The notes under the pieces are model-generated. The model was given only the letters and a program-made list of their open reading frames with translations, was not told the DNA's origin and did no database searches. Source: Verrucomicrobiota bacterium (GTDB lineage: Bacteria; Verrucomicrobiota; Verrucomicrobiia; JAWXBN01). Taken from it: 52,944 bases of DNA. Below, one piece after another: positions 46,044-52,944 of this stretch. The position numbers were made by a program, and so were the translations under genes. The stretch's first letter is position 1. Every line of letters begins with the position of its first letter. The DNA is taken from assembly GCA_034440155.1 (NCBI GenBank), contig JAWXBN010000085.1, forward strand, positions 1-52,944, written 5' to 3'.

Positions 46044-46730
46044 ATGAGACCCGATTTATTTGAAGGAATGACCATGGTAGACCTCTCTCTACCAATCTAT
46101 CATGACGCACCTATCTGGAGTGCTGAGCCCCAATGTATCGTCCATGACTGGATCCGGAAAGGCCGTTGTTACGGTCGTCCTGAGCCCCTGAATATGAAAT
46201 ACTTCTGCATGGCTGGACATCAGGGCACTCACACAGACGCTCCTTACCATATGAATAATGAGGGGGTCAAGCTCGACCAGATTCCCCTCTCCCGGTACAA
46301 GGGCTGGACACGCGTACTGGATTTTCGTGATAAAAAACTGGGGGATCATTTTACCGCTGAAGACATGGTCAAACATGGGGTGAAAACAGGCGAACGCATT
46401 TTGCTCTGCACAGGATGGGATCGTTACTTGAACCCCTTCGATGAAACATATTTTAACCTCGACCACCCCCATTTTTCTGAGGACGGCATCTACTGGCTCT
46501 TGGATAATAAAATCGAGCTCGTCGGGATGGACACACCTTCGACAGACCCTTCCCTCGTGGATCATCCAAAGATTTTCGAGCGCCAGGAACATTTCCCGAT
46601 TCTACTCGAACTCATGACTAACCTCGATAAAGTCGTCGGGAAAGAGGTGTATCTGATGTGTCTGCCTCTTAATGTCCGTGAGGGTGACGGTTCGTGGGTT
46701 CGCGCTGTGGCATTCGTTCCGGAAAAATAA
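46044..46730 (+). CDS. Cyclase-family metal-dependent hydrolase (kynurenine formamidase-like)
   Basis: A 228-residue protein of the cyclase superfamily. The hallmark metal site HQGTHTDAPYH is present at about residue 57, preceded by MVDLSLPIYHDAPIW, the usual family opening. Later conserved parts are GMDTPSTDPSLVDHPKIF and LPLNVREGDGSWVRAVA. The ATG at 46044 is preferred over the upstream opening because GGAGAAAA precedes it. Members hydrolyse N-formylkynurenine or cyclic amides and lactones. Given the sugar-acid-type neighbours, lactone hydrolysis seems as likely as kynurenine metabolism. It is the first gene of the operon. Confidence 0.83.
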   Translation: MRPDLFEGMTMVDLSLPIYHDAPIWSAEPQCIVHDWIRKGRCYGRPEPLNMKYFCMAGHQGTHTDAPYHMNNEGVKLDQIPLSRYKGWTRVLDFRDKKLGDHFTAEDMVKHGVKTGERILLCTGWDRYLNPFDETYFNLDHPHFSEDGIYWLLDNKIELVGMDTPSTDPSLVDHPKIFERQEHFPILLELMTNLDKVVGKEVYLMCLPLNVREGDGSWVRAVAFVPEK

Positions 46731-46758
46731 TTAACCTGATTCAAGAAAGATAAATATC

Positions 46759-47049
46759 ATGAAAGTAGAACATATTGTTTGGTTTAAATGGAATGAAGGC
46801 GTCTCGGAAGATCGCATTCAACATCATCTCAATGGCCTGAGCGCCCTCGTGAATACAGTCCCCGGGATTATTTCCTTGCGACTCGGTAAAAACTTTACTG
46901 ATCGTGCCAAAGGCTTTACCCATGGCCTCGTCGTCACCCTCGAGAATAAAGCTGCTTTACCCATTTACGCCGATCACCCCGAGCACATGGCTGTGGCTAC
47001 AGAGCTCCGTAAGGATGCCGAAGTGATGGCCATGGATTTTGAATTCTAA
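46759..47049 (+). CDS. Dabb (stress-responsive A/B barrel) domain protein
   Basis: A 96-residue single-domain protein. MKVEHIVWFKWNEGVSEDRI, LVNTVPGIISLRLGKNF and the ending DHPEHMAVATELRKDAEVMA match the Dabb domain, a dimeric alpha+beta barrel. Such proteins are small auxiliary enzymes or ligand binders; some act in catabolic operons as lyases or isomerases. It follows the cyclase by 28 bases on the same strand. AAGAAAGA before the ATG is a weak ribosome site. The exact role is unknown. Confidence 0.85.
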   Translation: MKVEHIVWFKWNEGVSEDRIQHHLNGLSALVNTVPGIISLRLGKNFTDRAKGFTHGLVVTLENKAALPIYADHPEHMAVATELRKDAEVMAMDFEF

Positions 47050-47161
47050 AAAAACCGGAATATTCCAAAATCAGGAACGCGGGGTCTCCTCCCGCATGAT
47101 TATTGCCAATGGCCGTGAGAGGGACCCCACGGTCTGATTAAATGATTTGGATCACTTATTT

Positions 47162-48754
47162 ATGAGCACCACACTCTGCGGCGGACATTTTATCAACGGT
47201 CAATGGATGACCTCCGAGGGAAAACCCTTCCAGTCCATCAACCCCCAAACTGGGGAAAAACTCCCCACGGTTTTTCATGGGGCTAATCCCGAGCAAATTG
47301 CGCAGGCCTGTGAATCCGCGCAAATTGCTTTTTCAAAAACCCGCCAGCTCCCTCCCACGCAAATTGCGCAGCTCCTAGAGCAAATCGCCACCGAGATCGA
47401 AGCCGCCGGGGATGAGCTCCTCCAAATGGCATCCCATGAAAGTGGATTACCCGTGCAACCACGCTTGATGGGAGAGCGTGCCCGCACCTGTGGACAGCTT
47501 CGCCTTTTTGCTGCCCTCGTCAAAGAGGGTGACTGGGTCGATGCCCGCATCGACCGCCCTGATCCCGCGCGCACCCCACTTCCAAAGCCCGATGTCCGCA
47601 GCGCCCTCGAAGCCATCGGCCCTGTCGTCGTATTCGATGCGAGTAATTTCCCCTTGGCTTTCGGAGCATGTGGTGGTGATACCGCATCCGCACTCGCAGC
47701 AGGAAATCCTGTTATTATCAAAGGACACACCGCCCATCCGGGTACTAATGAGCTCGTTACCCAGGCCGTACAAAAAGCCCTAGAAAAATGCAATTTGCCC
47801 GCAAGCTTTTTCCAACTCCTGCAAGGGAGCGGATCAACCGTCGGCTCAGCCCTCGTGATTGATCCCCGGATAAAAGCTGTCGGATTCACCGGTTCACTCT
47901 CCGGAGGCCGCGCACTCTTTGACCTTGCTGCCAAACGTCCAGACCCGATTCCTGTTTATGCCGAAATGGGCAGTCTCAATCCTCTTGTCATCCTCCCTAA
48001 GGCTATTGAAAATAAAACCACACAAATTGCGGAAGGTCTTGCCGGGGCACTCACCCTGGGAGCAGGCCAATTCTGCACACGCCCCGGCCTGATTTTCGCA
48101 GCAAATTGCGCCGCCACAGATTCGCTCATCACGCAAATTGCCCAAAAGCTAGCCGGCCAGAAATTCTGCATGCTCACCCCTGGGATCCGTGACCATTTTA
48201 ATTCCATTGTGGAGCAATTTGCTACAATCAATAGTGTCAAAGTCCATGTCGCCCCTGAAAAGTCAGGTGCTGCGGGCACAGGAGCTTTCCTCTTAGAAAC
48301 CGATGTAAAAACTTTTCTTACCTCCCCTGCCTTGCAGGAAGAGGCCTTTGGCCCGTCAGGACTGATCGTAAGGTTTGATTCTATTCATGATCTCTCCTCC
48401 CTCTTTACCTTGGTGAAAGGCACCCTCACAGCGACCATCCACCATGACGCAGCTGACGATACCGTGGAAGTGGCCGCAGCCTTTTCTCAAGCGGCGCAAA
48501 TTGCAGGGCGCGTAATCAGTAATGGTTATCCGACCGGGGTAGAAGTCTGCCATGCCATGGTCCATGGTGGGCCGTATCCCGCGACTAGTCACTCCGGATT
48601 CACCTCTGTCGGTACCGGTGCTATCCGCCGTTTCGCACGCCCGGTGTGTTACCAAAATCTCCCCGACACCCTATTGCCCGAAACCCTCCGTGATTTAAAT
48701 CCCCGGAAGATTTTCAGGCTCGTCGATGGGCAATACACTCAAAATCACTCCTGA
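47162..48754 (+). CDS. Aldehyde dehydrogenase (2,5-dioxovalerate/ketoglutarate semialdehyde type)
   Basis: A 530-residue NAD(P)-dependent aldehyde dehydrogenase. It resembles the alpha-ketoglutaric semialdehyde dehydrogenase group that ends pentose, uronate and hydroxyproline breakdown. The catalytic Glu268 (AEMGSLNP) and Cys305 (GQFCTRPG) are present; DASNFPLAFGACGGDTASAL and VIIKGHTAHPGTNE form the cofactor site. The ATG at 47162 is preferred over the TTG that opens the frame. It is the third gene of the operon, and the Gfo/Idh gene follows after five bases. It carries eight GCAAWTTGC copies, five of which encode the same Gln-Ile-Ala in one frame, one Gln-Phe-Ala, and two in another frame. 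Confidence 0.87.
   Translation: MSTTLCGGHFINGQWMTSEGKPFQSINPQTGEKLPTVFHGANPEQIAQACESAQIAFSKTRQLPPTQIAQLLEQIATEIEAAGDELLQMASHESGLPVQPRLMGERARTCGQLRLFAALVKEGDWVDARIDRPDPARTPLPKPDVRSALEAIGPVVVFDASNFPLAFGACGGDTASALAAGNPVIIKGHTAHPGTNELVTQAVQKALEKCNLPASFFQLLQGSGSTVGSALVIDPRIKAVGFTGSLSGGRALFDLAAKRPDPIPVYAEMGSLNPLVILPKAIENKTTQIAEGLAGALTLGAGQFCTRPGLIFAANCAATDSLITQIAQKLAGQKFCMLTPGIRDHFNSIVEQFATINSVKVHVAPEKSGAAGTGAFLLETDVKTFLTSPALQEEAFGPSGLIVRFDSIHDLSSLFTLVKGTLTATIHHDAADDTVEVAAAFSQAAQIAGRVISNGYPTGVEVCHAMVHGGPYPATSHSGFTSVGTGAIRRFARPVCYQNLPDTLLPETLRDLNPRKIFRLVDGQYTQNHS
47293..48504. repeat. Cluster of eight GCAAWTTGC motifs inside the dehydrogenase gene
   Basis: Exact copies start at 47293, 47320, 47359, 47790, 48101, 48133, 48214 and 48496. 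Near-matches (for example ACAAATTGC near 48033) raise the number further. Copies at 47790 and 48101 are read in a different frame from the others, so protein sequence alone does not explain them. See the findings for the window-wide list. Confidence 0.85.
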
Positions 48755-48759
48755 AAAAT

Positions 48760-49875
48760 ATGATGAAAAAAATCGGAATCGGATTTGTCGGTTGTGGGGC
48801 CAGTCAATCCATGTATGGACCTGCTCTGCGATACCTGGATGAAGGCCAAGCCGTCGCTTGGGTGGATGTCGAGCTGCAAAAAGCCCAAGATGCCTCCACA
48901 CGGTACGGGGGGAAGGCTTTTACCGATTATGATGAGTTCCTCAAATGTCCCGGACTGGATGCCGTGGTCATTGTTTCCCCCCCTTGGCTACACCTCACCC
49001 AAGCAGATGCAGCGGCCAAGGCAGGAAAACATGTCCTTTGTGAAAAACCCATGGGACGAACTGTCGATGAATGCCGGCAGATGATCGAAGCTGTCGAGGG
49101 GCGAGGGAAGATCCTGATGATCGGATTCATGAAACGTTTCAGCCCATGGTTCCTGAAAATCAAAACCATGATCGACTCTGGGGAGCTGGGTGAAGTCTTT
49201 CATGTCTCTGTCGACTGGAGCTGGCCACAATATGCCCTCAGCGGTTGGCGCGATAAACGTGAAAACCTCGGTGGACTCTTTTTTGATCACGGCAGCCATA
49301 CAATCGACCTTTGCCGTTGGTGGCTCGGTGAGATAGAAACCGCTTATGCCGATGTGCGCATTTTGCTCGAAGGCCGGGAAGTCGAGGATTTCACCCAGGC
49401 CATTTACAAACATCAAAGTGGGGCTATCAGCACCCATTATAATTCACGCATGACCCATCGCCCCCTCCGTGAGGCCTACCTGATCGAAGGCAGCAAGGCT
49501 ACGGTGACAATCGAGTGCGTGGGTAAATGGAGCTTTATTTCCCCTGAACCCTTTGTGATCAGGAAATATGTCCAGAACCAAGAACAACCCATCGCGATTG
49601 ACATTCCTTGGAGCTGGGATCTGGATGAATACGTGAAATCCACCTGGATGTATTTGGGTTCCCTACGCCATTTCTGTGAAGCGATGATTTCCGAAAAACA
49701 ACCAGCCCTCTGCACCGGAAATGATGGATTAAAATCTGTGGAGGCCATTAATGCCGCCTATATCTCCGCCTGGAAAAAGCAAGTGATTACATTGCCTCTA
49801 AACGAAACTTACGAGCCTGAAAAAATCTTTGAGTCATTTGCCGTCGAAAGTCCGAAGATCCCTATTTCACGCTAA
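48760..49875 (+). CDS. Gfo/Idh/MocA-family oxidoreductase
   Basis: A 371-residue NAD(P)-dependent oxidoreductase. The Rossmann motif GFVGCGASQSMYG is at residues 8-20, and the catalytic-site lysine motif CEKPMG is near 93-98. The C-terminal alpha/beta domain has LFFDHGSHTIDLCRWWLGE with the conserved Asp-x-x-x-His type pattern. The family oxidises sugars, inositols or sugar acids. ATGATG permits a start at 48760 or 48763. It lies five bases after the dehydrogenase stop and is the last gene of the operon; its 3' end overlaps the convergent PAS gene by 14 bases. Confidence 0.87.
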   Translation: MMKKIGIGFVGCGASQSMYGPALRYLDEGQAVAWVDVELQKAQDASTRYGGKAFTDYDEFLKCPGLDAVVIVSPPWLHLTQADAAAKAGKHVLCEKPMGRTVDECRQMIEAVEGRGKILMIGFMKRFSPWFLKIKTMIDSGELGEVFHVSVDWSWPQYALSGWRDKRENLGGLFFDHGSHTIDLCRWWLGEIETAYADVRILLEGREVEDFTQAIYKHQSGAISTHYNSRMTHRPLREAYLIEGSKATVTIECVGKWSFISPEPFVIRKYVQNQEQPIAIDIPWSWDLDEYVKSTWMYLGSLRHFCEAMISEKQPALCTGNDGLKSVEAINAAYISAWKKQVITLPLNETYEPEKIFESFAVESPKIPISR

Positions 49876-50326
49876 CCTCATCCTCGAAATTTGCATGGTG
49901 TAAAAGGGCAGAATAAAGCTCAACAATCGTCTTCTCTTTTTCAAGCTCGGCAATCTTTCTGCTCGTAATCTCTTTTTCAAGGGCGACAAAGTTTTTGAAT
50001 TTTCCTGCCTTATCCCGGAGCGGAATCAAATCGATAGCCACCCAGTAGGCATCACCATCCTTATGATAATTCAGGATCTCGACCGAACACGAGTTTTTTT
50101 CTTGAATCGCTTTCCTCATCCGCTTAACCACTGCACTGTCAGTCAATGGTCCCTGCAAGAGTGCCCCCGGCTTTTTCCCGATGATTTCATCAATGGAATA
50201 TCCACACATGGAGACAAAAAGGTCGTTAACCCACTCGACCTTTCCTTGAGTATCCGTCACGACAATTCCGTAACCACTATGTTCGAGTAGTCCGACCGAG
50301 AGCTCCTCATCATTAAAAATATTCAT
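49862..50326 (-). CDS. Single PAS-domain protein
   Basis: A 154-residue cytoplasmic protein with one PAS domain (about residues 10-125) and a short C-terminal coiled coil (KIAELEKEKTIVELYSALLH). The frame opens at a GTG 21 codons earlier, but the ATG at 50326 follows GGGGGAAAG at good spacing. Segments GYGIVVTDTQGKVEWVN, IGKKPGALLQGPLTDSAVVK and ILNYHKDGDAYWVAIDLIPL place it with the LOV-like PAS group. The photoreactive Cys of true LOV domains is absent, so a light-sensing adduct is not expected, though flavin binding is possible. It has no output domain and might pair with a kinase elsewhere. Confidence 0.8.
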   Translation of the reverse strand: MNIFNDEELSVGLLEHSGYGIVVTDTQGKVEWVNDLFVSMCGYSIDEIIGKKPGALLQGPLTDSAVVKRMRKAIQEKNSCSVEILNYHKDGDAYWVAIDLIPLRDKAGKFKNFVALEKEITSRKIAELEKEKTIVELYSALLHHANFEDEVSVK

Positions 50327-50486
50327 AGTCTCTTTCCCCCCTTCGATTAACCTTATCTGTAAATTAATCGCCTTTTGAATATTGTCCACAAAGTATCACT
50401 TTTATTACCTCGCCAACGTATAGATAACTAATAGAAAATCTGCTATTCTCAGAGAAACAGGATAGATTAAGGCAATTGAAGATAAA

Positions 50487-52166
50487 TTATCCCACCGGCG
50501 TAGACGGAGAGGCTTGAGGCTCGGGCACAGTAGCCTGAGTTGGTTCAATAACCTCTTCGATTGGAGCGGCAGTAGGAATAGATATAACATCGGCTTCCGC
50601 TTTAACGGGGAGAGCTTCTTTCTTTTCCTGAAGCTGCGGCGGATTTTTCTTTCCGATTTCGAGGCTCCCATCAAAAAACTCAATCACATATCCCTCATGC
50701 ACCAGCCATAATAAATCAGCCAGTACCGAGTTCTCATGATAAGCCTGAGTAGCACGGGATTGGCGGGCATTACGTTTCTCAGGTAAAAAATAGACTGTCG
50801 CCGATTCCTGTAATGCAGGATTACTCCGGAGACCCTCAAAAGGATCAAAATAAACCGTTGCTGATTCTGCCAAAGCCTTATTTTTATCGGGCGGAGTGAA
50901 TGGAATGTGTTGAACAAGGTTTTTGAGTTTGATGCCGGACTGCTCGCGGACAGTCGCGATAATATGGGAGATATTTGATGAAACCGTCGCCAAATCGATA
51001 TCAAAGAATTTTGGTTTTGCAGAATTCACCACCGTGACATTTTTCCGGTTTTTGAAAATGTGTAATCCCACATGCACAAGGCCCGGGCGGATTTCATTGA
51101 CGAATTTAATCGGGAATTTCACTTCAGCTTCCCAAGCCTGAAACGCCGCCTGGCGCAGGCCTGTATCAAGGAGCTTTCGTGCGGTTGTACCACTCACCGT
51201 GAATTGGCGGTCTTTTTTGCAAATTTTAGGAAGGATATTTTCCTTAAAATATTTTTCGACCTCATCCAGACTACCGAGCTTCGGCACATCATCCGCTTGG
51301 TCTTTTGGCTGGTACTCGATCTTCCAGCTTTCGAGCTCTTTCCATTTATTTAAATTCTCTTCGTCTTTGATAATTTCAATTTTTGTGCGGAATTGGTCGA
51401 AAGACATCTTCTTAGAGTATTTGCCAAGAAAAAGCTCTTTTTGCCGTGCCAGATAAGCATGGTGATTTGGTGGTCCGAGTAATTCCCCACCGAGTTTACA
51501 TTTAGCCACACCGCTAAAATTACCTTTTGGAGCTTCGGTTTGGTTCTTGTGGACAGTGAAATATTCTTCCATACGATTTTTTAGGACAAAAGTCACTAAT
51601 TCACTCTGTTTGGTAAAAAGGAGGCCTGTAGGCAAATCTTGGAAAAGCTCCAAACCTTCTTCTTTAGATTGGAACTTCACATCTTGTCTTTCAGGCTTAT
51701 CAAGGAAGAGGCGGGCAATATCAAAAACTGGGAAAGCTTTAAATGAACCTTTAATCTGTTTAGCCACTGTGGATAATCCTCCTTCAATCGGAAGATATCC
51801 TATTTCAACATTCGGCAAAATAACGGGTTGGGGTGCTACTACCGGTTCACGTTCTTCACGGCTAAAACGGGGTCCGCGCGAATCCCTTTGGGGGCCACGG
51901 TCACGGTCATTGCGGGGGCGATCCCCAGGGCGACCTTCTGAACGGCCCCTTGGAGAAGAATCACGCCCTCCACGGGCAGCAACACCTTGGCGGTTCCCAG
52001 GAGTAAAACTATCACGGCGGGGTCGACCACCTTGTCCTTCACGACGAGAAGGCGCGACTATTTCATCCTCATTATATGTGGGGGTGGTACCACCCGATTC
52101 GGACTTTGTCCAATCCGGGAGGATTTCTAAATTTAGTAATTCATCAAGTTTGAGCTGGTCAGCCAT
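50487..52166 (-). CDS. Arg/Gly-rich disordered protein of unknown function
   Basis: A 559-residue protein I cannot assign to a family. It begins MADQLKLDELLNLEILPDW. Residues about 40-110 are a low-complexity, strongly basic region of Arg, Gly, Asp, Pro and Ser with repeated RG and RD pairs (e.g. GRPRRDS, AARGGRD), resembling RNA-binding RGG tails. Residues 115-510 are a folded, Lys/Phe/Leu-rich part without a catalytic motif I know. A short repeat, ESATVYF, occurs twice (near 50848 and 50803). The last 50 residues are Pro/Glu/Ala-rich and probably unstructured. There is no signal peptide. An RNA- or nucleoprotein-binding role is inferred only from the basic region. Confidence 0.7.
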   Translation of the reverse strand: MADQLKLDELLNLEILPDWTKSESGGTTPTYNEDEIVAPSRREGQGGRPRRDSFTPGNRQGVAARGGRDSSPRGRSEGRPGDRPRNDRDRGPQRDSRGPRFSREEREPVVAPQPVILPNVEIGYLPIEGGLSTVAKQIKGSFKAFPVFDIARLFLDKPERQDVKFQSKEEGLELFQDLPTGLLFTKQSELVTFVLKNRMEEYFTVHKNQTEAPKGNFSGVAKCKLGGELLGPPNHHAYLARQKELFLGKYSKKMSFDQFRTKIEIIKDEENLNKWKELESWKIEYQPKDQADDVPKLGSLDEVEKYFKENILPKICKKDRQFTVSGTTARKLLDTGLRQAAFQAWEAEVKFPIKFVNEIRPGLVHVGLHIFKNRKNVTVVNSAKPKFFDIDLATVSSNISHIIATVREQSGIKLKNLVQHIPFTPPDKNKALAESATVYFDPFEGLRSNPALQESATVYFLPEKRNARQSRATQAYHENSVLADLLWLVHEGYVIEFFDGSLEIGKKNPPQLQEKKEALPVKAEADVISIPTAAPIEEVIEPTQATVPEPQASPSTPVG

Positions 52167-52339
52167 AAAAACCCTAATTTTTCAGGAAATCCGACATCCA
52201 TGATTTGCAAATAGTGGAATTCTTTTACCCCCTCGTATACTCTCGAAGGATCAATATCCAATCCACGTTCCCTTTCTACGGAAACGAGATACCAATACTA
52301 CTTGTATTTTGAATGGAATGACAAGAGCAATCTCTTCTG

Positions 52340-52942
52340 TCACCATAAATCTACAGGACCACCGGGGACAGGGATGGATTGGCGGTTAGCGACGGATGGT
52401 TGATCCCCGACATCCTCATGATAAAGGGCTTGAGGATCTTGAGACCTGTATTGTGCGAGTAAATGACCTGATCCATCAAGGAATTGTTCACGCCATTTCG
52501 AGTAATCTATGATCAATTGGTCATATTCAAGCTTTGTCGAAAGGGTCACTACCCTCTTATTAAAAAAATTTGCCGGACCAAAACGTTTGGAATACCACGG
52601 CCCTACCTTTCGGAACATACGGCAGCCATGCACCTCTCCAAATACTTCAATCATCCTCTGTAAATGCCTCGACATGACGATGATTCTTTCTGCAAAGAGT
52701 GGCTCCGGTAATAATTCACCCGTTTTCAAGAAATGATCAGTATGATTAAATATCCAGGGATTGTAGAATGCACCACGGCCGATGGAAACGGCTGCACATC
52801 CGGTCTCATCAATCATTCTTTTCGCTGCCTCGGGAGTCGTAATGTCACCATTGCCAATCACGGGAATCCGTCGGGCCGCCTCGACAGCCAAACGAATACC
52901 TTTAAGCTTTACATAACCCGAAAAACCTTGTTCCCGTGTACG
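52340..52942 (-). CDS. tRNA-dihydrouridine synthase, C-terminal part (partial)
   Basis: The frame is open to the right edge, so the N-terminus lies outside. The visible 200 residues begin RTREQGFSGYVKLKGIRLAV and continue PVIGNGDITTPEAAKRMIDE and SIGRGAFYNPWIF, the FMN- and tRNA-binding C-terminal half of Dus flavoenzymes, which reduce uridine to dihydrouridine in tRNA. The HxRTREQ segment is characteristic of the family. A helical tail (CRMFRKVGPWYSKRF) is followed by an unusual Pro/Gln-rich ending of about 35 residues. The subtype (DusA, B or C) cannot be set from this part. It is upstream of the Arg/Gly-rich gene on the same strand, 173 bases away. Confidence 0.9.
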   Translation of the reverse strand, partial: RTREQGFSGYVKLKGIRLAVEAARRIPVIGNGDITTPEAAKRMIDETGCAAVSIGRGAFYNPWIFNHTDHFLKTGELLPEPLFAERIIVMSRHLQRMIEVFGEVHGCRMFRKVGPWYSKRFGPANFFNKRVVTLSTKLEYDQLIIDYSKWREQFLDGSGHLLAQYRSQDPQALYHEDVGDQPSVANRQSIPVPGGPVDLW

Positions 52943-52944
52943 AC

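Overview
The window looks like chromosomal DNA of a Gram-negative bacterium, most likely a member of the Verrucomicrobiota or a related PVC lineage. The outer-membrane and envelope genes (an LptF/LptG permease, GmhA, Lgt, two HtrA-type proteases) show a diderm cell. A giant beta-strand-repeat protein with a PEP-CTERM tail, a URO-D-like protein of the 'YHxDGP' type and a B12-dependent ribonucleotide reductase fit that group, and many starts lack a clear Shine-Dalgarno sequence. The assignment is an inference; there is no rRNA or tRNA gene here to settle it.

Layout. 1-7.1 kb, minus strand: the N-terminal end of a PolA-type 5'-3' exonuclease (cut by the window), helicase HrpB, and the fatty-acid cluster fabD-fabG-acpP-fabF. 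7.2-9.9 kb: a small secreted Cys/His-rich protein, a heavy-metal RND pump gene that has lost its 5' third, and a short remnant of an AAA_14-type ATPase gene fused to its broken end. 9.9-20.3 kb: a complete type I-C CRISPR-Cas locus, cas3-cas5c-[DUF1016 PD-(D/E)xK nuclease]-cas8c-cas7c-cas4-cas1-cas2, then a leader and an array of 19 repeats and 18 spacers. The extra nuclease gene is joined to both neighbours by 4-base start/stop overlaps. 20.4-25.9 kb: LptF/G permease, and divergently gmhA, a polysaccharide deacetylase lipoprotein and a periplasmic protease in one overlapping operon. 25.9-29.6 kb: nrdJ, with NrdR-like boxes upstream. 30-40 kb: lgt, a 40-residue lipoprotein with its own terminator, an AEC permease, citrate synthase, a MEKHLA protein, a SirB1-like protein, a DegP protease, YchF, a GNAT enzyme, a URO-D-like protein and a small membrane-anchored protein. 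40.2-44.7 kb: the 1.5-kaa lectin/beta-repeat/PEP-CTERM surface protein. 45.1-49.9 kb: an IclR regulator divergent from a catabolic operon (cyclase, Dabb protein, semialdehyde dehydrogenase, Gfo/Idh/MocA oxidoreductase). 49.9-52.9 kb: a PAS protein, an Arg/Gly-rich protein of unknown function and a partial tRNA-dihydrouridine synthase.

Two things stand out. First, a DUF1016-family nuclease is built into the translation-coupled core of a type I-C cas operon, between two Cascade subunits. Second, the 9-base pseudo-palindrome GCAAWTTGC, often extended to GAGCAAWTTGCTC, occurs about 25 times by hand count against roughly 0.4 expected for random sequence. It lies in coding and intergenic DNA and in different reading frames, with eight copies in one aldehyde dehydrogenase gene. 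This resembles the highly iterated palindromes (HIP1) of cyanobacteria or an uptake/maintenance motif. It is nearly absent from the CRISPR-Cas island, which, with the broken flanking genes, suggests that the island was acquired.
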